Origin: DASPKM01 sp035628135
Lineage (GTDB): Bacteria; Bacteroidota; Bacteroidia; Chitinophagales; Chitinophagaceae
Length of the DNA stretch: 64,000 nucleotides
Direction: 5' to 3'
NCBI GenBank assembly: GCA_035628135.1
Contig: DASPKM010000006.1
Location: forward strand, 62,001-126,000
Shown: positions 16,734 through 25,097 of the stretch, in pieces
How the letters are laid out: each line of letters begins with the position of its first letter
Position numbering within the stretch: the stretch's first letter is position 1
The notes under the pieces: generated by a model
Seen by the model: the letters and a program-made list of their open reading frames with translations, nothing else
Told to the model about the DNA's origin: nothing
Database searches by the model: none
Program-made: the position numbers and the translations under genes

Positions 16734-17762
16734 ATGTGCCTGAAACGTACAAATAAAACCACCCTTTCATCCGTTATAAGGCCCGCGTGGCTAATGATAC
16801 TGGCGTACATTATGCCGGTTGCATCCTGGGCCGGTATGCCTGCCACAGCGGGATCGCCGTTCTTACCTTCATCATTACCCGAAAACGTTTATACAATCAT
16901 CCCGTCGGATACTCCTACCAGGTCCAGGCCAGGCCGCGTGAAACTGGTAGCGGGATTGAACCTGGCAGCCTATGCCGGCTCGCTGCTGGTGCTGAACGAA
17001 GCCTGGTACAAAGGCTATCCCCGCACATCGTTCCATACGTTTAATGATAGCCGTGAGTGGCTGCAGGTAGACAAAGTAGGCCATGCATGGTCCGCTTATT
17101 CATTGGGTAAATATTCAGCCGATGTATGGCAATGGGCAGGATTGCCGCATAAGAAGGCAGTGTGGATCGGGGGACTAAGCGGCGCGGGTTATCTTACCGT
17201 GATAGAGCTGTTGGATGCGCATTCCGCACGTTGGGGATGGAGCTGGGCCGACATGGGCGCAAATGTATTGGGGTCGGGCCTGTTCATTTCTCAGGAATTG
17301 ATATGGAACGAGCAGCGCGTACAGTTTAAATTTTCTTCTCACAAAAAATCATACGAAGCTTTGTTAAGGCAGCGTGCAGGTGATTTGTTCGGCAGCAGCC
17401 TTGGAGCGCAAATACTAAAAGACTATAACGGTCAAACCTATTGGCTAAGCGTTAACCTGAAATCATTTTTTAAATCTTCGGGGCTGCCGGACTGGCTCAA
17501 CATTGCCGCAGGCTATGGTGCCGAAGGTATGCTTGGCGGATTCGAGAACAAATGGACCAATACAGACGGCAGCATCGTCACCCGGTACGATATCCCGAGA
17601 AGAAGACAGTTTTACATTGCTCCCGACATCGATCTTACCAAAATAAAGACAAGAAAAAAAGGCCTGCGCACCTTACTGAGTGTTTTAAACTCGATCAAAA
17701 TACCCGCTCCCACGCTTGAATTGTCAGGAGGAAAATTGAAGGGACACTGGTTGTATTTTTAA
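16734..17762 (+). CDS. DUF2279 family periplasmic protein
   Basis: A 342-residue exported protein; residues about 15-35 (RPAWLMILAYIMPVASWAG) act as signal sequence. The conserved DUF2279 core runs KVGHAWSAYSLGKYSADVW, then GGLSGAGYLTVIELLDAHS, WGWSWADMGANVLGSGLF and QELIWNEQRVQFKFS. This family is found beside envelope genes in Bacteroidota and has a YfiM-like relation; function unknown. The last residues form beta strands (LELSGGKLKGHWLYF) consistent with an outer-membrane location. It overlaps the convergent dioxygenase-like gene by four bases. Confidence 0.85.
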   Translation: MCLKRTNKTTLSSVIRPAWLMILAYIMPVASWAGMPATAGSPFLPSSLPENVYTIIPSDTPTRSRPGRVKLVAGLNLAAYAGSLLVLNEAWYKGYPRTSFHTFNDSREWLQVDKVGHAWSAYSLGKYSADVWQWAGLPHKKAVWIGGLSGAGYLTVIELLDAHSARWGWSWADMGANVLGSGLFISQELIWNEQRVQFKFSSHKKSYEALLRQRAGDLFGSSLGAQILKDYNGQTYWLSVNLKSFFKSSGLPDWLNIAAGYGAEGMLGGFENKWTNTDGSIVTRYDIPRRRQFYIAPDIDLTKIKTRKKGLRTLLSVLNSIKIPAPTLELSGGKLKGHWLYF

Positions 17763-18406
17763 CGTACACTTACTACATACGTAAATAATTGCTTATCCCT
17801 GGTGCCGCTGTTTTTCGATACCACGAAACCTTCACGCAAAAAGCTCTCCCTTAACGCTCCTACTAACATCGGATCGTCATCGAACAGCAGTTCAGTAATG
17901 ATGAGCGACCTGCCGTTATCAGCGAAAGCTTCGAAATGTATGTGCTGTGGTAAAGTGCTGTTGGGATAGCTGGCCGGCCTCACGGTGCGCAGTTCGAACT
18001 CTCCCTGCTCATTGGTTTTTAAATAACCGAACAGCCTCGCATGCCCACGGTCTCCTTGTCCTGTTTCTACGTGCGGCCTATCATCTGCATACCAGCCACG
18101 ATGATCTGTTTGGTAAACATATACAAGCGTATTACGCAGTGGCGCATTGTTCGACATTAATTTGCCTTTAACAACCGTTTGAACGCCGGGCTCTTTGTCG
18201 GTGACCATAATTACCGGGCCTGCTTTTGCATGCTTCCTGATCACCTGCCGGAATTCGGTTAGCTTATGCAGGTTCATGTACGTTGGGTTGGCAAGCACCG
18301 CGTTTACGGTAACCATGCCCTTGGCAAGTTGTTCATCAATTTGACGTATGGTAGCGCCGGGGTCCTGCATGTACAGGCCCAGGCACAACAATAATATTTT
18401 CAGCAT
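17759..18406 (-). CDS. Intradiol ring-cleavage dioxygenase-like protein
   Basis: A 215-residue protein with the beta-sandwich fold of intradiol (catechol/protocatechuate 3,4-) dioxygenases. All four ferric-iron ligands can be placed: Y106 in DHRGWY, Y147 in RPASYP, H155 and H157 in PQHIHFEAF. It starts with a short hydrophobic segment (MLKILLLCLGLYMQD), suggesting export, and has a roughly 50-residue helical lead-in. There is no aromatic-degradation operon nearby, so the substrate is unclear; secreted members may act on extracellular phenolics. It lies 10 bases downstream of the hydrolase-TPR gene. Confidence 0.85.
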   Translation of the reverse strand: MLKILLLCLGLYMQDPGATIRQIDEQLAKGMVTVNAVLANPTYMNLHKLTEFRQVIRKHAKAGPVIMVTDKEPGVQTVVKGKLMSNNAPLRNTLVYVYQTDHRGWYADDRPHVETGQGDRGHARLFGYLKTNEQGEFELRTVRPASYPNSTLPQHIHFEAFADNGRSLIITELLFDDDPMLVGALRESFLREGFVVSKNSGTRDKQLFTYVVSVR

Positions 18407-18416
18407 GATCTTGTTT

Positions 18417-19628
18417 TTAGGGATTACTACCTTGTTTGAGCCTTTTTATTTTTTCTTCCGCGGAACGCTTCACGCTTGCACGCATTTGTTCGCTCATGTT
18501 CTTATCGGCGGCCAGCAACTCCAGCGCTTTTTCGGCTTCGGCAATGGCTTCCGCCTTCCTGCCCAATGCTTCGTACGCATCGCCCATGCTGTCGTGAGCA
18601 TTGGCCGAGGCAGGATAAGTTTCCACCATCAGCTTGAAGGCTTCCAGCGCTTCGGCTTGTTTGCCATTGCGCAGCAACCAGTATGCATTCGCGTTGAGGA
18701 TGTCCTCGCGGATTACGCCGTTATAGAACGGATGGAAAGTAGAGTCCGAACGGTAACGCACAACCGCTTTGCGAAAAGCCTCGATCGCTTCTTTTGATTG
18801 ACCGGTATTCATCATCCACATAAAATTGCGGTTGGTCAATATCCATTCGCGGGCGACGGGAACGGGATCCGTGAGATTTTTTTTAAGGAAGTCCACTGTT
18901 CTTTTAATGATGGCTTTCGATTCGGGCGTATTATTATAAATATCGAATGCGTGCATGCCTTCCAGGTAATTGACAAGCTCTATGCGTGCATCCAGTTGCA
19001 ACGCAGCCTGCACAAAATTTTCAATGCCCATGTTCAGGCCCTGTCCGTCGAGCCCGGCTCTTACCACCAGCGTAGGAACATCTTGCCGGATGCGGCCCAG
19101 GCTGTCCGGACTGCCGTAATACACCACCAACGTCCTGATGTATTCTCTCCCCGGTTTCAGTGCCAGCGAAACTCCACGGGGCGTATTGGCTGAGCAGGTC
19201 CAGATGCCCACGCGTTCGGCATCGATGTTGAATGCCGCGGCGTTGGCCCTTAAATGATCGAGCACAGCGGCGCAATCTTCCATTACCGTTGCCCGGTTAG
19301 GCCTTGCCTGGTGGTTAACGGCAATCATGCCATTGGCGGCAATCAGCCTCGCCCAGTCGCGGTATACCCGCCACCTTGGTAATTGCATAGAGCCCACGCC
19401 ATTGTTGAAGATCACTACCGGCAGGTTTGACCTTTTATTGAAACCGGGCGGATAATATATGTCCAGCACCAACGAGGTATCGTTCACTGTCTTGAATACA
19501 ACATTTTCTTTCACCTGCACCTTCGCCATCTCCGGCACCTGGTACACGATCGGTCTTTCTGTAACCGCCTGGGCAAACGAACACAACGCAATGCAAACTG
19601 CCGCTATGGAACAATACAATCTATGCAT
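18417..19628 (-). CDS. Secreted alpha/beta hydrolase fused to TPR repeats
   Basis: A 403-residue exported protein: signal peptide MHRLYCSIAAVCIALCSFAQ, a dienelactone-hydrolase/BD-FAE-like domain (residues about 30-270: LDIYYPPGF, PVVIFNNGVGS, then the elbow GIWTCSANTPRG, VRAGLDGQGL, GMHAFDI) and C-terminal TPR repeats (AIEAFRKAV, ALEAFKLMVETYPASANAHDSMGDAYEALGR split across helices). The elbow reads CSAN rather than G-x-S-x-G, which is unusual. I start at the ATG at 19628; an upstream TTG gives a poorer leader. Probably co-transcribed with the dioxygenase-like gene. Confidence 0.83.
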   Translation of the reverse strand: MHRLYCSIAAVCIALCSFAQAVTERPIVYQVPEMAKVQVKENVVFKTVNDTSLVLDIYYPPGFNKRSNLPVVIFNNGVGSMQLPRWRVYRDWARLIAANGMIAVNHQARPNRATVMEDCAAVLDHLRANAAAFNIDAERVGIWTCSANTPRGVSLALKPGREYIRTLVVYYGSPDSLGRIRQDVPTLVVRAGLDGQGLNMGIENFVQAALQLDARIELVNYLEGMHAFDIYNNTPESKAIIKRTVDFLKKNLTDPVPVAREWILTNRNFMWMMNTGQSKEAIEAFRKAVVRYRSDSTFHPFYNGVIREDILNANAYWLLRNGKQAEALEAFKLMVETYPASANAHDSMGDAYEALGRKAEAIAEAEKALELLAADKNMSEQMRASVKRSAEEKIKRLKQGSNP

Positions 19629-19702
19629 GAGGATTATTTTATACAAAATAACAGGAATTAAAATGCGGACCTACCGATCCGATAAAAACGGGACTGTTCA
19701 AT

Positions 19703-20869
19703 CTATAATTCCCACCCGCCTGCCTTCCACATCGGCCGTTCAACAGGCTGTTTCCTGTACTGAGAAGGCGTTTGCCCGGTCATCTTTTTAAATACATCGT
19801 TAAAGGCCGATAGGGAATTGAAGCCCGCATCGTAAGCAATCGCGGCGATCTTCTGGTTTGCTTTTGCGGGATCTGCCAGGAATTGCCTGGCTTCGTTGAT
19901 CCTGTATGAATTGATATAATCATAGAACGAAAGGCCGATCTTGTCATTTAGTACCTGCGAAAGATGATGCCGGTTGGAGGAGACCATCTTTGCCAGCTTG
20001 TCGATAGTGATTTCCGGGTCGAGTTGCGGTTTTGCTTCGTCCATGAGCTTGCCCAGTTCCTGTACTATGCGCGCCACTTCTGCTTCGGGCAGCGAAGATT
20101 TCCGGTATTTGGGTGCCGCCCTGGTTACTTGCAGCTTAGGCGCAATGTCTGTAACAAAGGCCGGTTCCCGCGGAGGGGCCAGGTTCACGTGAACCACGCT
20201 GAATATATCGGGTTGCGTAAGCGCGGCATAGCTGACCCAATAAATGAAAACCGTCAACGAAACAAAGCCAAGGCTTAAGCCATTAAGGCTTGGATAAAAC
20301 AGGTACATCCAGTAAATGGTAAGGGCTATTATCGAGCAAAGCAAAAAAGACGATATAACAAATTGACGGAGCCAGCGCAGTTGCAAGCGCTCTACATTGG
20401 AATAATACTTTTTGAGTGATACCGCATACTGCTCCCAATGCCGGTAGGCCAGCCAGTGATAAATGGAGATGCTGAATAGCTGGAACATCAGCCTCGGCTC
20501 GCCGCGAATGAACAGGAACGATGCAATGCCCGGAAAAAGATGTGTGATGAGTATAGCCGTGAATGGAACGAAATGCACAAATTGCGCCCAGTTCCATTTT
20601 TTGCCGGTCATTTGACGGGCGAACACGTAAATGAGCGGACCATACAGGAATGGCAGGTAGTAAGAAATATCGTATAGCAGCGGCCAATTATGGATGAGCC
20701 AGATCTTGCTCATCACCTTCAGCGTTATTTGCAACAACAACACTGCGAAGTACAGTAAAAGGAATACGTATCCGGAGCGGTATAATTTCCTCCGGATAAG
20801 GAACAGCGAAAACAATATACCCTGCAATCCTCCGAACAACAATAGGAAAATAGTAACCTGTACAGGCAT
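19703..20869 (-). CDS. AraC-family regulator with N-terminal membrane domain
   Basis: A 388-residue protein with about seven hydrophobic helices in residues 1-225 followed by a cytoplasmic AraC/XylS DNA-binding domain (about 285-380). The double HTH is clear: TIDKLAKMVSSNRHHLSQVL and KIAAIAYDAGFNSLSAFNDV, then FKKMTGQTPSQYRK. Such membrane AraC proteins are thought to sense an envelope or extracellular signal directly. It lies upstream of, and in the same direction as, the secreted hydrolase-TPR and dioxygenase-like genes, making them likely targets (inference). Confidence 0.92.
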   Translation of the reverse strand: MPVQVTIFLLLFGGLQGILFSLFLIRRKLYRSGYVFLLLYFAVLLLQITLKVMSKIWLIHNWPLLYDISYYLPFLYGPLIYVFARQMTGKKWNWAQFVHFVPFTAILITHLFPGIASFLFIRGEPRLMFQLFSISIYHWLAYRHWEQYAVSLKKYYSNVERLQLRWLRQFVISSFLLCSIIALTIYWMYLFYPSLNGLSLGFVSLTVFIYWVSYAALTQPDIFSVVHVNLAPPREPAFVTDIAPKLQVTRAAPKYRKSSLPEAEVARIVQELGKLMDEAKPQLDPEITIDKLAKMVSSNRHHLSQVLNDKIGLSFYDYINSYRINEARQFLADPAKANQKIAAIAYDAGFNSLSAFNDVFKKMTGQTPSQYRKQPVERPMWKAGGWEL

Positions 20870-20935
20870 CGGGATGATTTCAGGATTAATTTCTGTAAAA
20901 TTTGTATTGGCTGGTAGGTAATTGGGATAAGCGGT

Positions 20936-21331
20936 CTAATCGTGGCTCCAGCCTTTATCGATGGAAACGACCTTGTTGCTCTTGTCGAACGAAACGGAAG
21001 AGCGGTACCAGGCAAAATCGCCGTAGCTGCGGCCAGGACCTTCGCCATACGTATTCAACAATTTGCCATCGCCGGTGTAGTGCAGGGTGGTGATGCCGCT
21101 TTCGGTGGTGGTATACAGCGGCATGCCTAACAGGGTATATACCTGTCCTTTGGTATCGCCTATTTTAACCTGGTCGAACTTTTCTATGGTATACCCTTCA
21201 GGATGTTGGGTATCGATCAGGGGATTTAATGGGTGATATCCTTCCGTTAATTGAACTACTCCGCCCAGGAAAACAAATGCCAGCATGGCGGCCATAATCG
21301 GTATCGATAATATTTTCAGGAAGATGTTCAC
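20936..21331 (-). CDS. BamE/SmpA-like periplasmic protein
   Basis: A 131-residue protein with an N-terminal membrane anchor (residues 3-27, no lipobox cysteine) and a small alpha-beta domain. The segment IEKFDQVKIGDTKGQVYTLL followed by GMPLYTTTESG resembles the opening of the SmpA/OmlA (BamE-like) fold: K.G.t..qV..llG.P. This may be an anchored small-fold protein rather than a true Bam subunit. It overlaps the upstream small membrane protein by four bases. Confidence 0.65.
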   Translation of the reverse strand: MNIFLKILSIPIMAAMLAFVFLGGVVQLTEGYHPLNPLIDTQHPEGYTIEKFDQVKIGDTKGQVYTLLGMPLYTTTESGITTLHYTGDGKLLNTYGEGPGRSYGDFAWYRSSVSFDKSNKVVSIDKGWSHD

Positions 21332-21531
21332 TGGTACTTGATATAGGTTGAAATGATTTCATAAGCGTATCCCGACAGAAACCCCAATGCAGCAAGCGAA
21401 AAGGCCCATGGAGCTACTTTATTCCACCGTTCACCCGCAGAGCCTTTCACCCAGGCCGCCAGGCACAATGAAAGCACTGCGCCCGCTGTAAACGTTATCA
21501 GCACAGACATAATAGCCATTCCACCAGACAT
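21328..21531 (-). CDS. Small two-helix membrane protein
   Basis: Unrecognised 67-residue protein with two hydrophobic helices (MSGGMAIMSVLITFTAGAV..., and VAPWAFSLAALGFLSGYAY) separated by a short basic loop AAWVKGSAGERW. The ATG at 21531 is preferred over an upstream GTG. It is coupled to the BamE-like gene by a four-base overlap, so the two are probably made together. Function unknown. Confidence 0.6.
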   Translation of the reverse strand: MSGGMAIMSVLITFTAGAVLSLCLAAWVKGSAGERWNKVAPWAFSLAALGFLSGYAYEIISTYIKYQ

Positions 21532-21665
21532 TGCGGAAAATACAAACACCGATACGAACAGGAGTATGGGAATAAAGTATTTGATAAGCCTGTTTTATAA
21601 CCAATATAATAAAATACGTGAAATATTAAAACTGGTGTGCTGCAACGAGACCGCTTACTTGGCAA

Positions 21666-22196
21666 TTACTTATTGGCAATCTCTTTCTGAACCAGCTTGA
21701 AATTCTCTTCGTCGAAGCAAACAAAGATCACTTCTTCAATGGCGTCGGTTTGCTGCAGGAATTCGCGGACAGCCCGCACCGAAATTGCAGCGGCCCGCTC
21801 TTTTGGAAACCGGTAAACCCCCGTGCTGATATTAGGAAAAGCAATGGTCTTACAATGGTTGTCTATCGCCAATCGAAGGGAATTTTTATAGCAATTGGCC
21901 AGCAATTGCTCCTCACCCTTATTCCCTCCGTTCCATACCGGTCCTACGGTATGAATTACAAATTTTGCGGGCAAATTTCCGCCGGTGGTAATCACTGCCT
22001 CGCCGGTTTTGCAGCCGCCTTGTTTAGCTGCTATTTTCCTGCATGCTTCCAGTATGGCAGGTCCACCCGCGCGATGAATGGCCCCGTCTACCCCACCGCC
22101 GCCGAGCAGCGAGGAATTGGCTGCATTCACGATGGCATCGGTGGCGAGTTTGGTAATGTCGCCCTGGATGACGGCAATATTAGGATTTGCGGGCAT
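21666..22196 (-). CDS. Macro-domain ADP-ribosyl hydrolase
   Basis: A 176-residue protein that is a single macro domain: IAVIQGDITKLATDAIVNAA, then SSLLGGGGVDGAIHRAGG, the loop GEAVITTGGNLPAKFVIHTVGP and the diphosphate loop ISTGVYRFP. It resembles the E. coli YmdB class that deacetylates O-acetyl-ADP-ribose and removes ADP-ribose. I choose the ATG at 22196; a GTG 12 codons upstream would overlap the preceding gene by 13 bases. It follows the phosphoribosyltransferase gene by 23 bases, so the two form an operon. Confidence 0.93.
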   Translation of the reverse strand: MPANPNIAVIQGDITKLATDAIVNAANSSLLGGGGVDGAIHRAGGPAILEACRKIAAKQGGCKTGEAVITTGGNLPAKFVIHTVGPVWNGGNKGEEQLLANCYKNSLRLAIDNHCKTIAFPNISTGVYRFPKERAAAISVRAVREFLQQTDAIEEVIFVCFDEENFKLVQKEIANK

Positions 22197-22219
22197 GCAA
22201 GCCTGGTAATTTGAAATGC

Positions 22220-22714
22220 TTATTCCATCCACGCGCCACCCACTTCATCGCCCTCCACTTCTACATAAATATGTTCCTGCAGCGTAGTAGCTATCGATAA
22301 TCCTACATAATCCGGTTGCACCGGAAATGCATTGTGCTTACGCTCGACGAGCACCAGCGTTTGTATCTTGCGTGGATGTGATTGCAAAAAAGGTTTTAGC
22401 GCATAGGTGAGCGTTTTACCGCTATTGGCTACATCGTCTATCAAAATCACCACTTTGTTGTTGAAATCGATCGAGGGGTGCATTTCCACCGACTTCGGCA
22501 TTTTTTTATCGAGGCTAAGATGAATGAGCTCTGTCTGCAGGGGACTGATCTCGGAAAGGATCTTCTGTATGCACTTCGCGATCACGCTGCCGTTTTCTTT
22601 GATGCCGGCCAGGATAACGCCGGGTTCGTCTGCATTGTTCTCCAATATTTCATACGCCATGCGGCGAAGCTTTTTGCCGGCAACTTCGCGTGTGAGGATG
22701 TAATTCTTGCCCAT
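22220..22714 (-). CDS. Phosphoribosyltransferase, PyrR-like
   Basis: A 164-residue type I PRTase. The PRPP-binding loop is VVILIDDVANSGKT with D93-D94 and the SGKT turn, and the flexible-loop region is GIKENGSVIAKCIQ...; PDYVGLSIATTLQEHIYVEVEG resembles PyrR and hypoxanthine PRTases. It lacks a pyr operon context: the partner is a macro domain protein. It may be a uracil/purine salvage enzyme or an RNA-binding regulator; the sequence does not decide. Confidence 0.85.
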   Translation of the reverse strand: MGKNYILTREVAGKKLRRMAYEILENNADEPGVILAGIKENGSVIAKCIQKILSEISPLQTELIHLSLDKKMPKSVEMHPSIDFNNKVVILIDDVANSGKTLTYALKPFLQSHPRKIQTLVLVERKHNAFPVQPDYVGLSIATTLQEHIYVEVEGDEVGGAWME

Positions 22715-22765
22715 GCACGAATTTAAAGCATCCCATCTTATCTTAGCAAATCCAAATCATACACC

Positions 22766-24091
22766 ATGCAACTGGTCCAGCAGATCCTATTTGTTATAGC
22801 GGCAGGCATTGCCATCTGGTTGTTTGCAAAAAAGGTCAGGCAAATCACGAGAAATATCATGCTGGGCAGGGCGGCGGACTACTCTGATCAAAAGGGCCTG
22901 CGCTGGAAAAATGTGCTGCTGCTCGCATTCGGGCAGAAAAAAATGTTCAAAAAGCCGCTGGTGGCGCTGATGCACTTTGTGATCTATGTAGGTTTCATTA
23001 TCGTGAACATAGAAGTGCTGGAGATTTTTCTGGACGGCGTATTGGGATCGCACCGGTTATTTGCTCCCAGCCTCGGCGGCTTATATCCCGTGCTCATTAA
23101 CAGCTTCGAGTTTTTGGCAGTAGGCGTTATCATTGTGTGCGTGGCCTTCCTGGCGCGCAGGAATATCATTAAGCTAAAACGTTTCATCCACCGCGACCTC
23201 GACGGCTGGCCCCGCAGCGATGCCAATTATATCCTCATCGCGGAGATCATTCTCATGACACTGTTCCTTACCATGAATGCTACCGATACCCTGTTACAGG
23301 AAAGGCAATATGGTGCATATGGCAGCCATGCTACGGGCAATTTCTTTTTCTCCCAATGGCTTCATCCTGTATTCAACGGCTTAAGCAGCGAAACGCTGGT
23401 GGTAGTAGAGCGCACCGCGTGGTGGTTGCACATACTCGGCATATTCGCATTCCTCAATTACCTTCCCTACTCCAAGCACTTGCATATTTTACTGGCCTTC
23501 CCCAACGCATATTATGCACGGCTGGAATCCCAGGGTAAAATGAAGAACATGCCCGAAGTACAGAAAGAAGTATTGTATGCGATGCAGCCCGAACTGGCCA
23601 CTTCAGACGCCGCTCCACCTGCAAGGTTCGGCGCCAAAGACGTGTTCGACCTTACCTGGAGAAATTTGTTGGACGCCTACAGTTGCACCGAATGCGGCCG
23701 CTGTAGCGAAGCCTGTCCCGCAACAAAGACCGGCAAAGCGCTTTCGCCCCGGCGCATCGTAATGATGACACGGGACCGCACGGAAGACGTTGGCAAAAAC
23801 ATCAATCAAAACAAAGAATTTAAAGACGATGGCAAGACCCTGCTGCACGACTACATCACCGTTGAAGAACTACGCGCCTGCACCGCATGCCAGGCTTGCG
23901 TGGAAGCATGCCCGGTAGCCATCAGCCCCCTGGAAATTATATTAGACCTGCGCCGCTCGCTCATCATGGAAGAAAGCAATGCACCTGCAGAATGGAACGC
24001 CATGTTCAGCAACGTGGAAAATAATTTCGCGCCCTGGAAATTTTCGCCGGAAGAAAGGGATAAATGGGCTGAAGAGTTGAAGCAGTCGTAA
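22766..24091 (+). CDS. Membrane 4Fe-4S electron-transfer protein (GlpC/HdrD/Nar-gamma-like)
   Basis: A 441-residue protein: about six hydrophobic helices in residues 1-250 (nitrate-reductase gamma-like cytochrome b domain with scattered histidines), then two 4Fe-4S motifs, C307-x2-C310-x2-C313-x3-C317 (CTECGRCSEACP) and C372-x2-C375-x2-C378-x3-C382 (CTACQACVEACP). This is the ferredoxin/membrane half of a heterodisulfide-reductase-type complex. Its CCG-domain partner is not next to it but at 27997-28773, with an unrelated operon between. Likely moves electrons between quinone and a cytoplasmic Fe-S enzyme. Confidence 0.88.
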   Translation: MQLVQQILFVIAAGIAIWLFAKKVRQITRNIMLGRAADYSDQKGLRWKNVLLLAFGQKKMFKKPLVALMHFVIYVGFIIVNIEVLEIFLDGVLGSHRLFAPSLGGLYPVLINSFEFLAVGVIIVCVAFLARRNIIKLKRFIHRDLDGWPRSDANYILIAEIILMTLFLTMNATDTLLQERQYGAYGSHATGNFFFSQWLHPVFNGLSSETLVVVERTAWWLHILGIFAFLNYLPYSKHLHILLAFPNAYYARLESQGKMKNMPEVQKEVLYAMQPELATSDAAPPARFGAKDVFDLTWRNLLDAYSCTECGRCSEACPATKTGKALSPRRIVMMTRDRTEDVGKNINQNKEFKDDGKTLLHDYITVEELRACTACQACVEACPVAISPLEIILDLRRSLIMEESNAPAEWNAMFSNVENNFAPWKFSPEERDKWAEELKQS

Positions 24092-24382
24092 ATGAACATA
24101 TTTATTATCATATTGGCTGCCATCTTTATCCCCCTGGCATTGTTGTATTGCTACAACGTAGGAAGATTTAAAAAACCAGGCTTCTGGGGCTCATTAGCGA
24201 TATTAATCTTTTGCACTCCTTTCTTCGGTTTTTTGATAATAGAAGGAATGCCTCTAAAAAAACCGAGAGGTTGTCGTTGGTGCGATAACAAAGACAACGA
24301 AGCCGAGTATTGCTATCTGTGCGGGAAAAATGAGCACGGCGAGCTGATGCACACCGCAATTGAACCTAAGTCTCCTGGTTGA
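24092..24382 (+). CDS. Small membrane protein with zinc-ribbon-like tail
   Basis: Unrecognised 96-residue protein. Two N-terminal hydrophobic helices (residues 3-22 and 32-50) are followed by a soluble tail with paired cysteines, CRWCDNKDNEAEYCYLCG: C-x2-C-x10-C-x2-C, a knuckle pattern typical of zinc or rubredoxin-like sites. It begins on the base after the stop of the Fe-S gene, so it is co-translated with it. It may be an accessory subunit of the electron-transfer complex (inference). The end overlaps the convergent LysE gene by 17 bases. Confidence 0.65.
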   Translation: MNIFIIILAAIFIPLALLYCYNVGRFKKPGFWGSLAILIFCTPFFGFLIIEGMPLKKPRGCRWCDNKDNEAEYCYLCGKNEHGELMHTAIEPKSPG

Positions 24383-25079
24383 TCTCCTCCACGATCTTTT
24401 CGTGCTTTTCATGTGTAACCTCTTCGGGATGCTCTATCTGGTGTGCCACATCCTTCTTTATAAACATCTTCCACGCTTGTACAATAGCTGTAAGCGCAAA
24501 AATGCTACCGACGATCCAGCTGATCACGTTCTGCTTGCTGTTGAGCGTATCCACCAGCAACCTTCCCCCAAACACGAACAGGCACATGCCTACAAAAGTG
24601 CCGATGCCAATGCCCAGTATGTACATGTTATAATGACTGTTCTTGGGAAGCAGCACTTTTTTGGTAAATAACACCGTGCTCCACCCGAACCAAAAAGGAA
24701 TTTGCATGGGATTTAAAGCACTCATGGTGGTGCCAAGCCAAAAACGGTGAAGAGTATTCGAAAGCACTACATTCTTTTTTACCACGGGATCGGCCGCTGC
24801 AATGAAGCTGGAAACGGCCAGTGCCACAATAATGAGCAGCGTTACCCATTCCAGTATCTTGAACAAGCGCTGGTTCTTTCTTATCCAGGCCATGGCCACC
24901 AGCGAAACACGCACGAATATTATTTCCACCAGCAATACGCCCAGCGCAAAATATATCGCAGGCCTCAACCCGTCGCTCACCGATATCTGCATGGCCGCAA
25001 TGTTCATGGTGCCCAATGGCAGGGTGCCCAAAAAACTAATAAACAGTCCCGTGACGAATATGCGGAGCAGTCTCGGCAT
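24366..25079 (-). CDS. LysE-family exporter
   Basis: A 237-residue membrane protein with six helices of the LysE/RhtB amino-acid efflux superfamily: LFISFLGTLPLGTMNIAAMQ (conserved proline-glycine turn), SDGLRPAIYFALGVLLVE, then TMSALNPMQIPFWFGWSTVL. The C-terminal tail is polar and histidine/glutamate-rich (HQIEHPEEVTHEKHEKIVEE). It is the last gene of the DinB - NRDE - ATP-grasp - LysE operon (18-base gap), so it may export that operon's product. Confidence 0.87.
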   Translation of the reverse strand: MPRLLRIFVTGLFISFLGTLPLGTMNIAAMQISVSDGLRPAIYFALGVLLVEIIFVRVSLVAMAWIRKNQRLFKILEWVTLLIIVALAVSSFIAAADPVVKKNVVLSNTLHRFWLGTTMSALNPMQIPFWFGWSTVLFTKKVLLPKNSHYNMYILGIGIGTFVGMCLFVFGGRLLVDTLNSKQNVISWIVGSIFALTAIVQAWKMFIKKDVAHQIEHPEEVTHEKHEKIVEEINQET

Positions 25080-25097
25080 AACAGTAAAAATATCGAA

